Shown one piece after another: positions 10,885-22,804 of a stretch of DNA of 64,000 nt. The stretch spans positions 207,069,621 through 207,133,620 of the forward strand of contig OV884057.1 of assembly GCA_930367215.1 (NCBI GenBank), read 5' to 3'. Each line of letters begins with the position of its first letter. Positions within the stretch are counted from its first letter, which is position 1. The position numbers were made by a program, and so were the translations under genes. Source of the DNA: Pollenia angustigena. Its lineage: Eukaryota > Arthropoda > Insecta > Diptera > Polleniidae. The notes under the pieces were generated by a model that was not told the DNA's origin, made no database searches, and was given only the letters and a program-made list of their open reading frames with translations.

Positions 10885-11630
10885 ATATAATATAAAGTTA
10901 CCTTCGGAAGGAAATAATTCCCAGTTTCTATTAATATATTAACATAATAATATATTTATTTAAGCAAAGAAAGAAAGAATAGAATAAACATTATTGATTT
11001 AAATATAATATGATATTGCTTTTTATGATATTAATGTTCAGAGAATAGTCATATTATTTAATAGCCATAACATAATAACTTTCAACTTTTAATATGTTTA
11101 AGATGCAATCAAAATATTTTTGCTCTAATAAAATTTTGTTAGCGCCGTTTGTAAAATAATTTTCCATCAGTTGTGTCGTTTGTGTTACATATGCATACCG
11201 AATTATTTAAAAATGAATGGTTCAACAATTAAAAAAGAAATATAAATTAAAAAAAACAATTACATTACAAAAAAAAAAAAATCGATGCAAAAATTAAATT
11301 TTTTTTGTTTTGACAGCACCACTGTATCATTATATGATAACTTATTATGATTAACATAATAATATGACTACATCTTATCTAATTATAATTAACATGACAA
11401 TAATATGATTACTTCGTAGCTTATCATGATTAATAAGATATAAATATGATTCAGGGAAACATATTATGATGTATTACAAATATATTTGGTCATAATATGA
11501 TTTAATAATAATCGTAATATGGTGATTTAATCATGAATCTAATCATAATATGTCGCTCTTAGAATATGTTTACCACAACACAATGTTTTTCTTTGCGTGT
11601 AGTCTACATCTTAAACATTTATATCTACAC

Positions 11631-13188
11631 CACAATAGTGGAGAGTGTATTATGCGTTTATGCTCAAAATATTGGTTTTAGACCCATCTTTAAGTGTACC
11701 AATCGACTCAGAATCACCTTACTGAGGCAAACTTTTATAATTTGATGAAATTTAAAACATACGGTTCAATTGTCATAAGACAAAAACCCTTTTGAAAAAA
11801 GTGAGTATTTCACATAGGCCCCATCCAAAACTTTTTCCGTTACAGTCTTTGTGGATTTTAGATTATCTTCTTTTTGTGGTATATAGATTAAATTTGGTCC
11901 AAAAATAACTTATTCAAACATTAACCGTCTAACCAGATCGGTCCAAACCATAGTTTCATACAAATACCATTCCCGAAAATACTTAGCTTAAATCTTTCTG
12001 TGACATCTTTTCTTACAACCCTTACAATTTAAATTATGGCATAACTTCCTTATAAATGTTGGTAGTTACATAATATTTGGCAAGATAACTTTTATAATAC
12101 TGTACTTTTCGCTTATAACTACTCACATGCTTTGGTTGCAGACATCACTCAAAAAATTGTCGAAATAGGCAAGCGTCTGTTTTATGTCAAATCTTTTCAT
12201 TTTCACGCTGTTTATACGAAACAAACCTTTAGAACGCGAGTTCAACATGATAGATATTTTATAGAATATGTATTGGCAATAGAATTTTCATGTTAAAAAA
12301 AAACGCTTGTCGCTCTAGTTTAAGTAGCTCAGTAAGTGTATAAATCCGTTTTATATTGAAAAATATATAAAAAGCTTCTATGAGAAGTGTCACGCCCACT
12401 TTACCCTTGACGGCCACTTTTATCCTAAAGTATACCTTCCTGACAAAATAAAAAATTCTAAAGTTTCATGCTTCCAGCTGCTTTTGAAGAAAAGTATTGT
12501 ATTTTTCCGGCTAGATTGGCATGTGGCATCACTGTGCTATTGTAGGCTTATGGTGTAAAAAAAATTTAAATAAAAATATGATATTTCATCCCTGGTACCA
12601 AAGCAATAAATTAATTTTTTGGCGTAGACAGCTAATAAAAAATTAAATCATTGAATTCTAAGTTCTTTTATATGGTTTGCGGCTTCGAAGACTAAACAGA
12701 TTTTAGTACGTTTTACTAATTTGACGATAACGCTAATAATTTGGTGTAGTTTTGCCGCTGACTGATGACATAAAAGGCAAATGGGCTTAATGGAATGTAA
12801 AGTGAATACATTCTAGAAAATTTACTTATAGCAGCGGAAAATTCAGACCAAATGAAGTTTATCGCTAATGTGACTTAACACAGTTGTGACTATAAACGAA
12901 AAGTATGTAGCTGCTATGCCATGTCAAGATTTTGTGCTAGAAGTTCCAGAATTGGCGAAAGGTCCAATATAAACCCGCACTCCAAAATCGCTTTATGACG
13001 AACAAATCTCATCTAGATGTTGCTTTTTAGATAATATTCGGTTCAAAGAATTCTTATATGAATATTTATTTCGCCGATTCTATAATCGTCCATGGGTTTC
13101 AAATATTGTGCACTCTCTAAAATTTGTCTATATATTCTATGGTGTAGGGTATCAAATGGTCAGGCTTAAGCGACTATACCTTCTTAAA
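11631..13188 (+). mobile_element. mini-me/DINE-1-like element, family 2, long diverged copy
   Basis: The left end (ATCTACACCACAATAGTGGAG) and right end (GGTGTAGGGTATCAAATGG, then a degraded hairpin CAGGCTTAAGCGACTATACC) match the family-2 termini. The 1.5-kb interior lacks a clean GTCY tract and shows decayed pieces such as CACATAGGCCCCATCC. No reading frame is credible. Confidence 0.7.
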
Positions 13189-13834
13189 TTAAAATACGTG
13201 CACATATAAATAAAATAATAAAAAAATAATAAAAAATTTAATAAAAAAAAACAAATTATATTAATTTAATTTTAAAAAATTCGAACTTTCGCTTAAACTT
13301 GCAAACTTTTCATTAATTCTAGCTTTAGAGAAAAGTTTAGACGTTTTGCTGACACTGTCAACAAAAAAGCCGCCACCAAAATAATCGACAAAGGTGGCGA
13401 CTTGGAGATACTCAATCCCAGGTTTCCTGCAGGGAGTAGGTGGTTGCGTACACACACGTGTTGGTGTATAAGTGAGTGTGTATGGATTTTATTGTGGTCA
13501 TGTTGTGTACATTGGCGGTCATTGCTGACAAAAGCCACAAATGTTAATTTCATGTTGTTTACTTACAGTATCACACACACACACAAACATTTACAGCAAC
13601 ATATTCTCGCCTACATTTATTCTCTTTAAAATTATACTGCATGTGTTCTTGTTTTGAGAGCAGTGGCAGTTTGAATACTTTTTACCAATAATTAAACAAT
13701 ATTTAGGTTAGTGGACATTAAAGTTAATTTTATAATTAATCTGGCAGTCACCTTTATTCCGGGCAAATTTACAAATATTTGACTTAAATAAAACATATAA
13801 GAAGTTTTAAAGATAAAATAAGTACAATTGTGAT
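13189..13834. other. AT-rich stretch with short CA runs, no gene
   Basis: Overlapping frames on both strands at 13261-13629 mirror each other and span CACACACA runs, so they are unlikely to be coding. Nothing else is seen. Confidence 0.5.
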
Positions 13835-14115
13835 TTTTAGTTGAACTGTTAATTTTTCATCAAATTTAATTTTCATTAAATTATTTTTACTAAAGAAAGG
13901 AATTTTTTACAACATTAAATTTGATTAAAATTTATTGATAATTTTCTTGGCTTAGCTGGGGCTCGAACCTGGGATGAATTTACATGTTTCAAAAATCACC
14001 ACATTCTTTCATTTGAATTCTTTGAGTTCTAACCTCTGCACCACTGCGGTGCCTGGCAGCCAACAGTCTATCAATCTTTAACCAGTGGTACTGGTGGTTC
14101 GAAATTTGCTGTAGT
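13835..14115 (-). repeat. tRNA-promoter module, diverged fragment
   Basis: AAGAAAGGAATTTTTTACAACAT and the following GCTCGAACC (a box-B sequence on the minus strand) align with the 561-bp modules at 32171-34300. A possible box A lies on the minus strand near 14030-14045. The module is more diverged than the others and I see no target duplication. Confidence 0.5.
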
Positions 14116-14338
14116 TATCATATCATCAATTTTATCACAATTATCATATAAATAAATAAATAAATAAATTTATCATATAATCATCAATAAGTTGTAATAT
14201 TGGAACACTTTTTATACGGCCGATAAAATAAAATTGATTTGAGTAGCAAGATTCAGCACGAACGACGAAATATATTTCATAATCAATATTTAATCCAGAC
14301 TCATTAGATATTTTGTACAATATATTTTTTATTTTTAA

Positions 14339-14779
14339 CCCTTCTGCATCCCTTGGATATGTGCCCTTCCTATGATCCTTTGGGTCAATATGACCCAACA
14401 ATAAAATGTTAACAGCATTTCATATTTAAGTGTAATAAAAACAAAAGCGATTCTATTGATTATTTGACCGAAAAAATTATTGATCGATGATTCTGAATGA
14501 AGATGAACTCAATTCAATAGAAAACAAATTTTAAAGTGGAATTAAACCTGCAATATCGCATGTTGGGTCATATTGACCCAAAGGATATTAAATGTGTGTA
14601 AATCGTGTTTTTTGGAGGGGGAAGGAAAAACTTAAATTTTATTATTTTCATTTAAATTTATTATTTTTGTCCCTGTAAGGATAAATTGAAGTTTCACGTC
14701 CATATCTTATATTTAAAGGGACAAATTTTGCGTTTAAAAACCAAAATTGGGTCAAATTGACCCAAGGAGTGCAGAAGGG
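14339..14779. mobile_element. piggyBac-like MITE with three GGGTCA palindromes
   Basis: The left flank is TTAA (14335-14338) followed by CCCTTCTGCATCCCTTGG; the right end is CCAAGGAGTGCAGAAGGG, followed by TTTA, a one-base variant of TTAA. CCC-terminated repeats at TTAA are the piggyBac pattern. TGGGTCA-nnn-TGACCCA palindromes occur at 14381-14397, 14564-14580 and 14748-14764, spaced 183 and 184 bp apart. No transposase frame is visible. Confidence 0.7.
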
Positions 14780-15534
14780 TTTACATAATAAATTGTTTAG
14801 TATTCCAAGGGGGACCAGTAGGTTTAAAAGCAAATTGTTTTGGAGCATATAAGTCCAGCTACGAGTAAATTTTTTTAAAACATATCCATCATATTTTCAA
14901 TAGCTACAGGCGTATCAGCAGAACGTGACAACAAATTCTGCCAGTTTATATTGTTTAAATGTTCATTTAACATGCAATAATTTGTTTTTTTTTAAAGAAA
15001 ACTTTATCGCTGACTACTATGAAAGTTTTCATTGAATCAAGCGTAGAAGGCAAGTGGAACTCAATGGTAGGGTGGTACATGGCCTTAGGTAAAGTAACAT
15101 GTTCAGTACGATTAACCACACATTCACTAACAAATATCAAATCTAATAATATATGTGGTGATTATTGATTTGTAAATTCCATTCAATTGGTAAAGAGACA
15201 AAAAAACACAGAAAAAATTTAATTGAAATTAAGCCAGTAATCCAAATCAGATTAAATCAGTACTTGAAAATAAACAGAACATTATTTAGCGTTCGGCTCA
15301 CACACCCATGAATTATATTTTTTTTCAGAGTTTGTGTAGACGAACACAACCCTTAATACCGTTCGTAACTATTTTCAAGAAAGAGCCGAACATTATATAG
15401 TGTTCTGTTCTTCGTTAAAAAACAGAACCGTTAGAATGATACTTTAGACAAACATTATATTTTAATGTTTTATAATGTTTCTTTTTTTACATTGATAAAG
15501 AAATGAGCAAACAATAATTTTAGCAACGTCCGCA
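14780..15534. other. No gene seen
   Basis: AT-rich, with GTTCGGCTC/GAACAC-type words around 15290-15430 that recur near repeat Z. I see no element boundary. Confidence 0.4.
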
Positions 15535-15825
15535 GCACGAACAGCCTGTATGTTCATTGTGTTTATGTTTTCTTTGGGTAAAATTATTTTGCTGGCTTTT
15601 TGTTTTTGTAAAAAATGTTTGGTTTTTTTCTTACCAGCCTTAAAGGTGCTAAGCACAACAGAAACAATCAAACATTAATGAGCTAAACCGAATACAAAAA
15701 AATTTGTGCTTTTAAAGAAAAACCGAACACAATAAATGTTCTAATCTTTTTGTTGAGTTGGATAAAAACAGAATCAATTTTGTGTTAGAAATACTAAACA
15801 CTAAGGAGCGATATTTACTGCCGTA
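15535..15825 (+). repeat. Dispersed repeat Z, copy 3
   Basis: It aligns with 8640-8720 plus 9423-9690 (CAGCACGAACAGCCTG, AAAATTATTTTGCTGGCTTT, TTACCAGCC, AACCGAACAC, TTTTTGTTGAGTTGGAT, AAACACTAAG). It lacks the mini-me-like insertion found in copy 2. Confidence 0.6.
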
Positions 15826-16560
15826 TTCATAAAAAATAAAATAAGTTTGAAATGTATTTTAAGGTAAAATTTTCATACAAATTTTTCTTAAAATGCATTT
15901 CAAATCCCTTTTAATTTTTTATGAATAGGGGCAGTTAGTGTTTATTTTCGAACACTGGTTTTAATTAATGCCCTAATTGTGTTAAACAAAGTCCAAAATA
16001 TTTTATGATTTTGTAGTTGCTTTCTACTGAAAATCATAGTGGATTTTGAAATTTTAAATGCTGCATATCTTGTGGAGCTGAACAATTTAAAGCGCAATAT
16101 AAATATCTGTATACAAGGAAACAACTGAATATAAAATATTTTTGACTTTGTTTTTGTTTCAATGTTATTTTTGGCGTTGCGTTACACAATAAGGGCCTAA
16201 AAATTTAATCAAGTGAATTAAACGTTTACTTATACCAAAAACATTTCTGCAGAAAATGTTGTAATATCAAGGAATATTTGATTCATATCATGTATTTATT
16301 TGTTTGTTGCTACAAATTAAATTAATTTTTTTTATTAATATCATAAATTTCTTAATTGAAAAATTTTTATTTTTTTTTTGTGAAATGAAGTCATCGTGAA
16401 CCACATTTTCTGTAAATTTTATAAGAAAAAAGTTTCCACCTTCGGGCATAAAGTTTCATGATTACAGAGGCACAAAGTTTCGTTTAAATGTGCTAAATTT
16501 CCATTTCACACTATTGATAAACTGAAATCACTGGTTGGTTAGGCCAAATCGTCAGGAAAC
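15826..16560. other. Dispersed low-copy repeat words, no gene
   Basis: 16150-16200 (GCGTTGCGTTACACAATAAG GGCC) is repeated near 21330-21360 and 60665-60680. 16520-16560 (GGTTAGGCCAAATCGTCAGG) recurs near 25650-25700. These point to an unclassified repeat, not to a gene. Confidence 0.45.
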
Positions 16561-16599
16561 TTCATCCATTTTTGTTTTCACGAACGGAATGGGAGTATC

Positions 16600-16611
16600 C
16601 TGTATAAAAGG
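16600..16611 (+). promoter_or_regulatory. TATA-box-like sequence
   Basis: GTATAAAAGGCC lies about 50 bp upstream of the ATG at 16653, after a GGAATGGGAGTATCCTG stretch. A TATA box 25-35 bp before an initiator around 16632-16640 would give a short leader into the frame below. A consensus alone is weak evidence in such AT-rich DNA. Confidence 0.3.
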
Positions 16612-16652
16612 CCAAAAAACTATCAAAATACATTTTCTATCAATAAAAAAAT

Positions 16653-16964
16653 ATGTTTTCTTCAAATCCAAACGGATTTGTACTCCGTGACATGACCCAA
16701 TGTTTAAATTTAAAACTGTCCACATACAAATATGATAGTTTTGTGTTTACACCACGATCATTTAGGTTAAACAGCTTTTACTTGGATCTGAGTAATTATA
16801 TTGCCAAATGTTCGTTCAAATCATCCACAAAACTTAGTGACTTAACTAATAATTATCAAATATCTTTAATATGGCGATTTCTCACCAAACGTGGCGATTT
16901 TGAAATGTGTTTAGCAGCGAGGATTTCTGTTTGGCGTTATAATGATATTTTTAGCAATTTATAA
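16653..16964 (+). CDS. Unrecognised 103-codon frame downstream of a TATA-like box
   Basis: The frame opens with ATG at 16653 and ends at 16964. Composition is mixed, with serines, lysines, leucines and several aromatics and no long low-complexity run, unlike most other frames here. I see no signal peptide, membrane segment or known motif. The tail enters GGCGATTT motifs also seen in the following non-coding DNA (16980-17390), so it may be part of a decayed transposon. I would not defend it as a gene without transcript evidence. Confidence 0.2.
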   Translation: MFSSNPNGFVLRDMTQCLNLKLSTYKYDSFVFTPRSFRLNSFYLDLSNYIAKCSFKSSTKLSDLTNNYQISLIWRFLTKRGDFEMCLAARISVWRYNDIFSNL

Positions 16965-17814
16965 AATAGCTGGCGATTTTGTTGGCTATTTTTGATGAGT
17001 CAAACGTTCGTTTAAAGAATCTTTTAGGTCAATAAGAAAAATAAATTATTTCTATTCTAGTATTTTTATGTATAAAACTTTAGGATTCCCTGGACCATGA
17101 GTGTAGTTAATTAAAGTTTACGAACTTTTTTCATTATAAAATGTGGCAATTTATTATTACAAACAAAATTCATTGTTCACTAAGATATTTTAAAGATTTT
17201 TATGATTTAGGCGATTTTTTGTTTTTTTTCTCAGTTTTAGCAAATTAAGACGAAAATATAATACTTGTTTTATCTGTAAGCAAAACTTAATTTTTTTAAA
17301 TAAAAAAAATATGTATCAAAAAAATGAGCAAAGTTGACTTTTGGCGATTTTTTAAGCGATTTTTGACATCCAGTTTGGCGATCAGGGTTGGCTGCCGACT
17401 GGGTAGCCCAAAAGACCCACCCGGATGTTAATGGGTATTTTGTTTCAAAAACACAACTGGGTTTTTTTCTTTATATTCATTTAAACAAAGATGGTATAAT
17501 TTTAAAATTTTTTTTAAATTATACGTTAGTGGGCTTTTCTCTTTTTTTATTAATTATTTAAATCGAATTCCTTTTAAAAAGCAAAATCAGGCTTTTTAAA
17601 ATGAATTTGATTTGAAAGAGGCGGTATATAATTTGTAAAATACTCAATTGGATTACGAGAATTCTGAATTTGTTTTTTAAAAACCTGAATTTGATTTTGA
17701 AAAGGCCGAAATTGAAGTTAAAATCCTATAGATAAAAAGTGGCTCAGATTTTAAATGTTGATTCATTTTAACAAGAGCTAATGCTTTTCCCAATCGAATA
17801 GGTCGAATAAAAAC
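16965..17814. other. Decayed repeat with GGCGATTT motifs, no gene
   Basis: GGCGATTTT occurs near 16868, 16895, 16972, 17342 and 17376. CAGGGTTGGCTGCCGACT at about 17384 looks like a hAT-type end, but I found no partner. The remainder is AT-rich sequence with GAATTTGATTTGAAA words. Confidence 0.4.
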
Positions 17815-17968
17815 CAACTTTTATTATTGTAATTTTTATTTAATATCAGCAATATTTTGGTAAGTGTAAACATTTCCATGTCTATCGCAATTATTAATTT
17901 GAGTATTGTTCACTAAAAAATAATTTTTTTTTCTAACAACTGAAAAATTATAACTTTAAAAACATATT
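17815..17968. repeat. Element Y fragment
   Basis: AATATCAGCAATATTTTGG, TCTATCGCAATTATTAATTT GAG and TTTTCTAACAACTGA match 10505-10625 and 37908-37995. Confidence 0.5.
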
Positions 17969-18477
17969 AAGGGTCTTCATGATATTGCTTAAAATTACCA
18001 TTTGTGCAAATGGGTAAACTTGCGAGACTCGTTTCATGAAGATCCTTTTTAATTTTTGTGTATTTTTAAACAATTAATGTCATTTCAATCAGAAACGTCA
18101 ATAAAAAATATATTAAAAAAAAAAAATTAAAAATATAATAAAAAACTTGAAATTTGTAAATTATAAATGAAATTTGTTTTTAAACATGCATAAAGAAAGC
18201 CAAAAGACTAATATGCTTATATTATTACAAGAATTTATTGTTTGTGAGTTATTTACACTTGAAGTTTTCATTGAAAACGGCGGTAAGCATAAAAAAAATT
18301 TGTCTGTATAAATGCACAATTGAACAGCGCAAGTTTACGAGTCAAAATTGTTGGGCAAATTTAAGCAGTTTGTGTAAATGAATTCTCATACAATTTTTGA
18401 CAGTTCATTTACGAGGGTGTAAGAATGCACAGTTTGCACAGTTTACGAGACTTATAAACGATATCATGAGGACCCTT
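17969..18477. mobile_element. MITE with AAGGGTCYTCATGATAT ends
   Basis: The left end reads AAGGGTCTTCATGATATTGC and the right end ATATCATGAGGACCCTT. Further in, AAACTTGCGAGACTCG on the left is answered by GTTTACGAGACTTAT on the right. There is no coding. It lies directly after the element Y fragment. Confidence 0.6.
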
Positions 18478-18731
18478 ATTATATTGCAAATAACCATTTA
18501 ATGGCCCATAATCAAAGTCAAACGCTTAAGTCGGTTCTTTTTAAAAACAACTTTAAAAGAAAATCATTCTTTTAATTATTTTGCTATTATAGTCGAAATT
18601 AAAGAATGTATGTTTTAAATTGAACCGACTTTAACTGGGTGCCAACTCAAATGTAGAATATTTTTTATGCAGCATACAAGAAAATATAAGCATGTGGCAA
18701 CTCTAAGCAGCTGACATTAAAAATTAAACTC

Positions 18732-18800
18732 AGGGTTGTTAGATGTGACGATTTTTCGTCATTTTGACGATTTTTTTGAGAAAATACAGTAACATGACGA
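18732..18800 (+). repeat. Isolated hAT-type terminus
   Basis: CAGGGTTGTTAGATGTGACG followed by CGTCATTTTGACGATTTTTT matches the left terminus of the element at 51655. I could not find a right end with a matching octamer, so only one end is present. Confidence 0.5.
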
Positions 18801-19039
18801 TTGACGATTTTTTTAACTAAAAGTAATAGTGCTATTGCGATTTTCTGGCATCAATAAAACACTTACAAGCAATATTTACAATTATATTGGGAACAGTCCA
18901 AAAGGTACAAATCAATTTTTCGAAATACAAAAATTTTTTGTAAATTAAACAAAAAAAATTCTTCCCCCATCACAAACCATGTGGCTTTCATTAGAAGCAT
19001 AAGTAATTCAAATTCTACAATTACATACATACTGCAAAA

Positions 19040-19396
19040 TATACACTGGAGCCCCGACTTGCATCGCTTTTTTAAATTGGTTAAATCCGCTTTGCGTTTT
19101 TATGATTTCGATTTGCGTCGCTACATACGATTGGATTTTTACACTGAAGTCATAATCACATGTGAAGAATTTTTCTATTTGCATGTAAAAAGGCGAGTTC
19201 CCATTTAATTCTGTTAGGTAGGTTATTCTTAGTAAAGTTGCGTGTAGAAAAATGATTGCAAAGAGAAGACGGGCGTAATAAAACGTTTCAAGTCGGGTGA
19301 AAAAGCTGCTGATATAGACAGAACCCTTGGTTTAACACCTTCAACAGTAAAAACCATTTGCAATTGTGATAGCGCTAAAAATTAATCATTTAGTTA
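19040..19396 (+). pseudogene. pogo/Tigger-like fragment with CENP-B-type helix-turn-helix
   Basis: A stop-free frame at about 19285-19383 reads VIKRFKSGEKAADIDRTLGL followed by TPSTVKTIC, the N-terminal CENP-B/Psq-type DNA-binding domain of pogo/Tigger transposases. It stops at 19384, just before the Tc1 element. Upstream, TGGAGCCCCGACTTGCATCG and CGCTTTGCGTTTTT resemble the 5' non-coding end of Tigger-type elements. The catalytic DDE part is absent. The domain call is fairly sure, the element boundary is not. Confidence 0.6.
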
Positions 19397-19398
19397 TA

Positions 19399-20947
19399 CA
19401 GTGGTTGTCAGCTTAATTGATACAAGCAAATCTAAAAAACGTAAGTCCGTGTAACTCGTAAAGTAATAAGAATATTAAAGAGAAACAAAAATCACCTTAA
19501 TTGGCAACATGGACTCTTAAAAAACTGCTTTTGTTTTAAAATATTTTCTTTTGTTTAATAAGTGAAATAACGATAACAAAAAATACACTGTTTTTGAATC
19601 GGTCAGCTTATTTGATGCAAGAAAGGTTTAGCTGTAATTTGACCGTTATATTTAAGCATAAAATGCAATTATTTATTATTTTGCCATTTTCTATTAAAGT
19701 TTGCATAACTTTAGTATTATTTTTTGAGTCTGAGAGTAATTAGCTGATTTTATTAAATATGGGTCGGCAGACAACAATAGAACAGCGAAAGTTGGTAATT
19801 TATCACTATAAGAGTGGGTAAACTCAGCGCAAAATAGGAGAAATATTAAATTTGCCTTCATCTACTGTTCAGCACATAATAGAGCGCTATTCAAAGGAGA
19901 ATAGAATTGAAAACAAGTGTAGAATTGCTCCTAACAAGATTTTGTCTGCATGTGATGAACGTTGGATCATTAGAAAAATCAAGGAAAACCCAAGGTTATT
20001 AGCACAAAAAATAGCTGATGAAGTGACCACTGGTGTTGGGAAGATGTGCAGTGCATCAACGATTCGGCGCGTTTTACGTTCACATGACTTTCATGGTCAA
20101 GTACCACTAAAGAAACCCTTATTAGCCCAAAAAATAAAAGTTCCCGATTAGCGGAATATTTTCAGATGAATCAAAATTTAAAATATTTGGGTCAGATGGA
20201 AGGCCCTATGTCTGGCGGAAGCCAAATACTCAGGTGCAATCAAAAAACCTTCGCGCCACAGTAAAGCATAGAGGAAATTAAGGAAATATGGACAAGACAA
20301 TGTATTTTAACATCCTCAAAGAAATTTTGATTTAAAGTGCTGAAAATTTGGGTCTAAGAAGAAATTTTGGTTTTTACCAAGATAACGATCCCAAGCACAA
20401 GTCCACAATGTTGTTCAAAGATGGCTAATATGGAACTGTCCCCATTTAATGGAACCACCTGCACAATCTCCGGACTTAAACGTGATCGAAAATTTATGGG
20501 CGTTATTGGAAAATAATATAAGATATTACCAAATATCCAGCAAGAAACGTTGAAAAGTGTTTTAATCAATGAGTGGAACAAAATAACGGCCGAAACCACA
20601 CACAAATTTGTGGACTCGATGCTAAATTGGCTGAAAGCAGTTGCAGACCAAAACGGTTATCATACTAAATACTAATTTAAACATTAAATATAAATATCAT
20701 TTAAAAATGTTTATTCACAATTTGTTGCATCCAATAAGCTGCTTCATTTAAAAATTAAGTTATTTTAGTTTTTCTTAGTTTTGTTTAAGATATCAGCTAT
20801 TATGAAATAAATAAATAAATAGTTTTGAAGTAAGAAGTATTGTTAATAAAGTGGCGTTTTTAATTTTAAAAAAACAAAAATTATTTTAAAGTTATATGGT
20901 TTTTAATGTATTCATTTTGCTTGCATCAAATAAGCTGACAGCCACTG
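19399..20947 (+). mobile_element. Tc1-like transposon, inactivated
   Basis: Terminal repeats are CAGTGGTTGTCAGCTTAATT at 19399 and its imperfect inverse AATAAGCTGACAGCCACTG ending at 20947, flanked by TA at 19397-19398 and 20948-20949, the Tc1/mariner target. Length (1549 bp) is near that of intact Tc1 elements. The single transposase gene is broken. It inserted beside a pogo-like fragment. Confidence 0.9.
19759..20675 (+). pseudogene. Tc1-family transposase (DD34E), broken
   Basis: ATG at 19759 begins MGRQTTIEQRKLVIYHYKSG, then a stop at 19819-19821. The paired helix-turn-helix continues (SSTVQHIIERYSKEN; SASTIRRVLRSHDFHG) to a stop at about 20149. The catalytic core resumes as IFSDESKF (first D), YQDNDPKHKS (second D) and PPAQSPDLNVIENLW (glutamate), ending NGYHTKY near 20675. 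Sequence between the DNA-binding part and the first D, and before the second D, is shortened. Stops and frame changes make it non-functional; all three catalytic residues are recognisable. Confidence 0.85.
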
Positions 20948-20976
20948 TAGCTCAAGTTAATAGCAGATGAGATTTT

Positions 20977-21186
20977 GGGTACGTTCGTAAATACATCACT
21001 GCGCTGCATCAGAAAAGCAAACTTCTTTTAATGGCGATAAAATAATAATTATAATTTTTTTTTATTGTGTGACTTTTATTTTTGTTGAGTATTTTAAAAT
21101 TTTTTGGTCCACATTTACTTCACTGATAAATATATAACCATTTGAAATCACTGATGCAGCGAAGTGATGCATTTACGAACGCACCC
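20977..21186. mobile_element. 210-bp MITE with long inverted repeats
   Basis: GGGTACGTTCGTAAATACAT followed by CACTGCGCTGCATCAG is mirrored by CTGATGCAGCGAAGTG and ATGCATTTACGAACGCACCC at the right end. The flanks GAGATTTT and TTTATTTT match at five of eight bases, compatible with a decayed 8-bp duplication. Confidence 0.7.
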
Positions 21187-21959
21187 TTTATTTTTTTTTT
21201 ATTTAATATTATTGTGAATATGGATAAATTAAATTAATAAATTTCAGTTTATCAATAGTATAAATGGGAATTTAGCACATTTAAACGAAACCTTGTTAAT
21301 TAATTTTTTGTTATGTTTTTATGAAAACTACATTGGCATTGCGTTTTACACAATTAGGGCCTAAACATATGTATTTTGTGTTTATAGATAAAAGATTTTC
21401 TCCAAATCAATAATAATTGCAAAATATCGACCAATATCTTGTGACATAAACATTTTTAACTTTTTGCGAGAACTTTTTTATTTGGCGAAAACAGCTGATG
21501 CTGTTGTTAAATGAGTTAAAAACAACTTCAGCTTGTTTTAAAATTTATGCCGGTTTTAACGTGTAAAGTATGCTTTTGATTGTGTATAGTAGATCAAAGA
21601 CTTTAACTTTAGAACTCTTAACATTTATGCGCTCGGTAGTCTACATTTGTATAATTTTTGCAGAAAAAGTTGAATAAAAAAATAATTTCCACAACAGCAG
21701 GGTCCGAAATTTTCAGTAGCTTCTTAAAAATCAATTCTCAGCAGTATTCGCCACTAACACGTTTACAAAATAATTAACAGCTCCCGCCAGACCATACTTT
21801 TAAAAATGACCATCAACTGGACGGTAGTCTACAAATGTAGACACCATATAAAATGTATGGAAATTCACATCACTCTCTTACTAAACTCAATTTTTTTTTT
21901 AATGCGGCATGTCAAACATGTAATTAAGTATTTTTATTTAGTTTTTGCTGTCTTGTTGT
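21187..21959. other. No gene; dispersed repeat words
   Basis: 21240-21370 holds inverse and direct matches to 16150-16510 (CATTTAAACGAAAC, TGCGTTTTACACAATTAGGG CC). The rest is unremarkable AT-rich sequence. Confidence 0.45.
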
Positions 21960-22804
21960 GTATGCATCAGTGATGCCAACAGTATGGAATTTTCCCTTTT
22001 GTAGGCATTTTTCGGAAAATTTCAAGCGTAGGGAAAAAAGGACAGAAAAGGGAATTTTTAAAATACTATCTAATTTTTAATATACTGTGTGAAAATACGT
22101 AAATATTCGTATTATTTTCATTTATAAATTAAAATGGTTCATATCGCCGCAGGAATTAAAGAAAGCTGAAACTGACAAGAAATTGAAAATACGATTTTTT
22201 GCATAATTTGTATCAGAAAAAAATACTGCGTCGATTGGTCCCGGTCCCATATTTGTGTGAAAAAGCAATCACTTACGCAAAACACAAAATCGTTTGCTGT
22301 AAGCCGCAGAATCACCGGAAATAAAAGACTTGAGAGGAAATGTTTATAGCCCATATAAATAAAGGGGGAAAAAATAAAAATACGTTTTTAAAATCATGTT
22401 GCTAAGTTGTATAGTTTTTGTGATATGAACTTTTTTCTACTTTCCTTCATATAGGTTTTTTGGCTCTGGTGAAAATGTTGGCTGTAGGAAAAATCGCCCA
22501 AAGAAAAATGGCCCAAAAAAAATAAATGAAAAATCGCCCAAAAAAATTCCATGTAAAATTGGGCTTGAATTCATGTGAAAAATGACCCAAAATTTTTGGG
22601 CTATTTTTCGTTACTATTGGGTGATTTTTCGGTTTTTTAAATTTAAATATGAAAAATAGCCCATTTTTTCGGGCATACTATTTGTCAAAATCATTCATTA
22701 TTACTATACGACGAATTCCTAAATGTTATTTATAAAAATAACGGGACATATTGCAAAAAGGTGGCATGTCATAACGTCCAGTGTCATAGTGTCCGTGGAC
22801 AAAC

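Larger units (their letters stand above)
10411..11602. mobile_element. AT-rich non-autonomous element Y, copy 1
   Basis: The left end aligns with the cleaner left end at 37808 (CACGGAGAGAAAAAA) and the right end reads TTTTTCTTTGCGTGTAG, an imperfect inverse. Diagnostic interior blocks are CAATATATTGTTGTCGTACA, AGATGCAA-CAAAATAT and TTGTTAGCGCC-TTTGTAAAAT; the last 300 bp are dense in ATTATGATTAA motifs. Further copies are at 26320-27061, 37808-38175 and a piece at 17815-17970. It carries a LINE 3'-end fragment (10631-10690) and a foldback palindrome (10702-10884). Confidence 0.6.

Noticed and set aside
17384..17402. CAGGGTTGGC as the start of a hAT element
   Set aside because: No inverse end with a matching octamer was found nearby.
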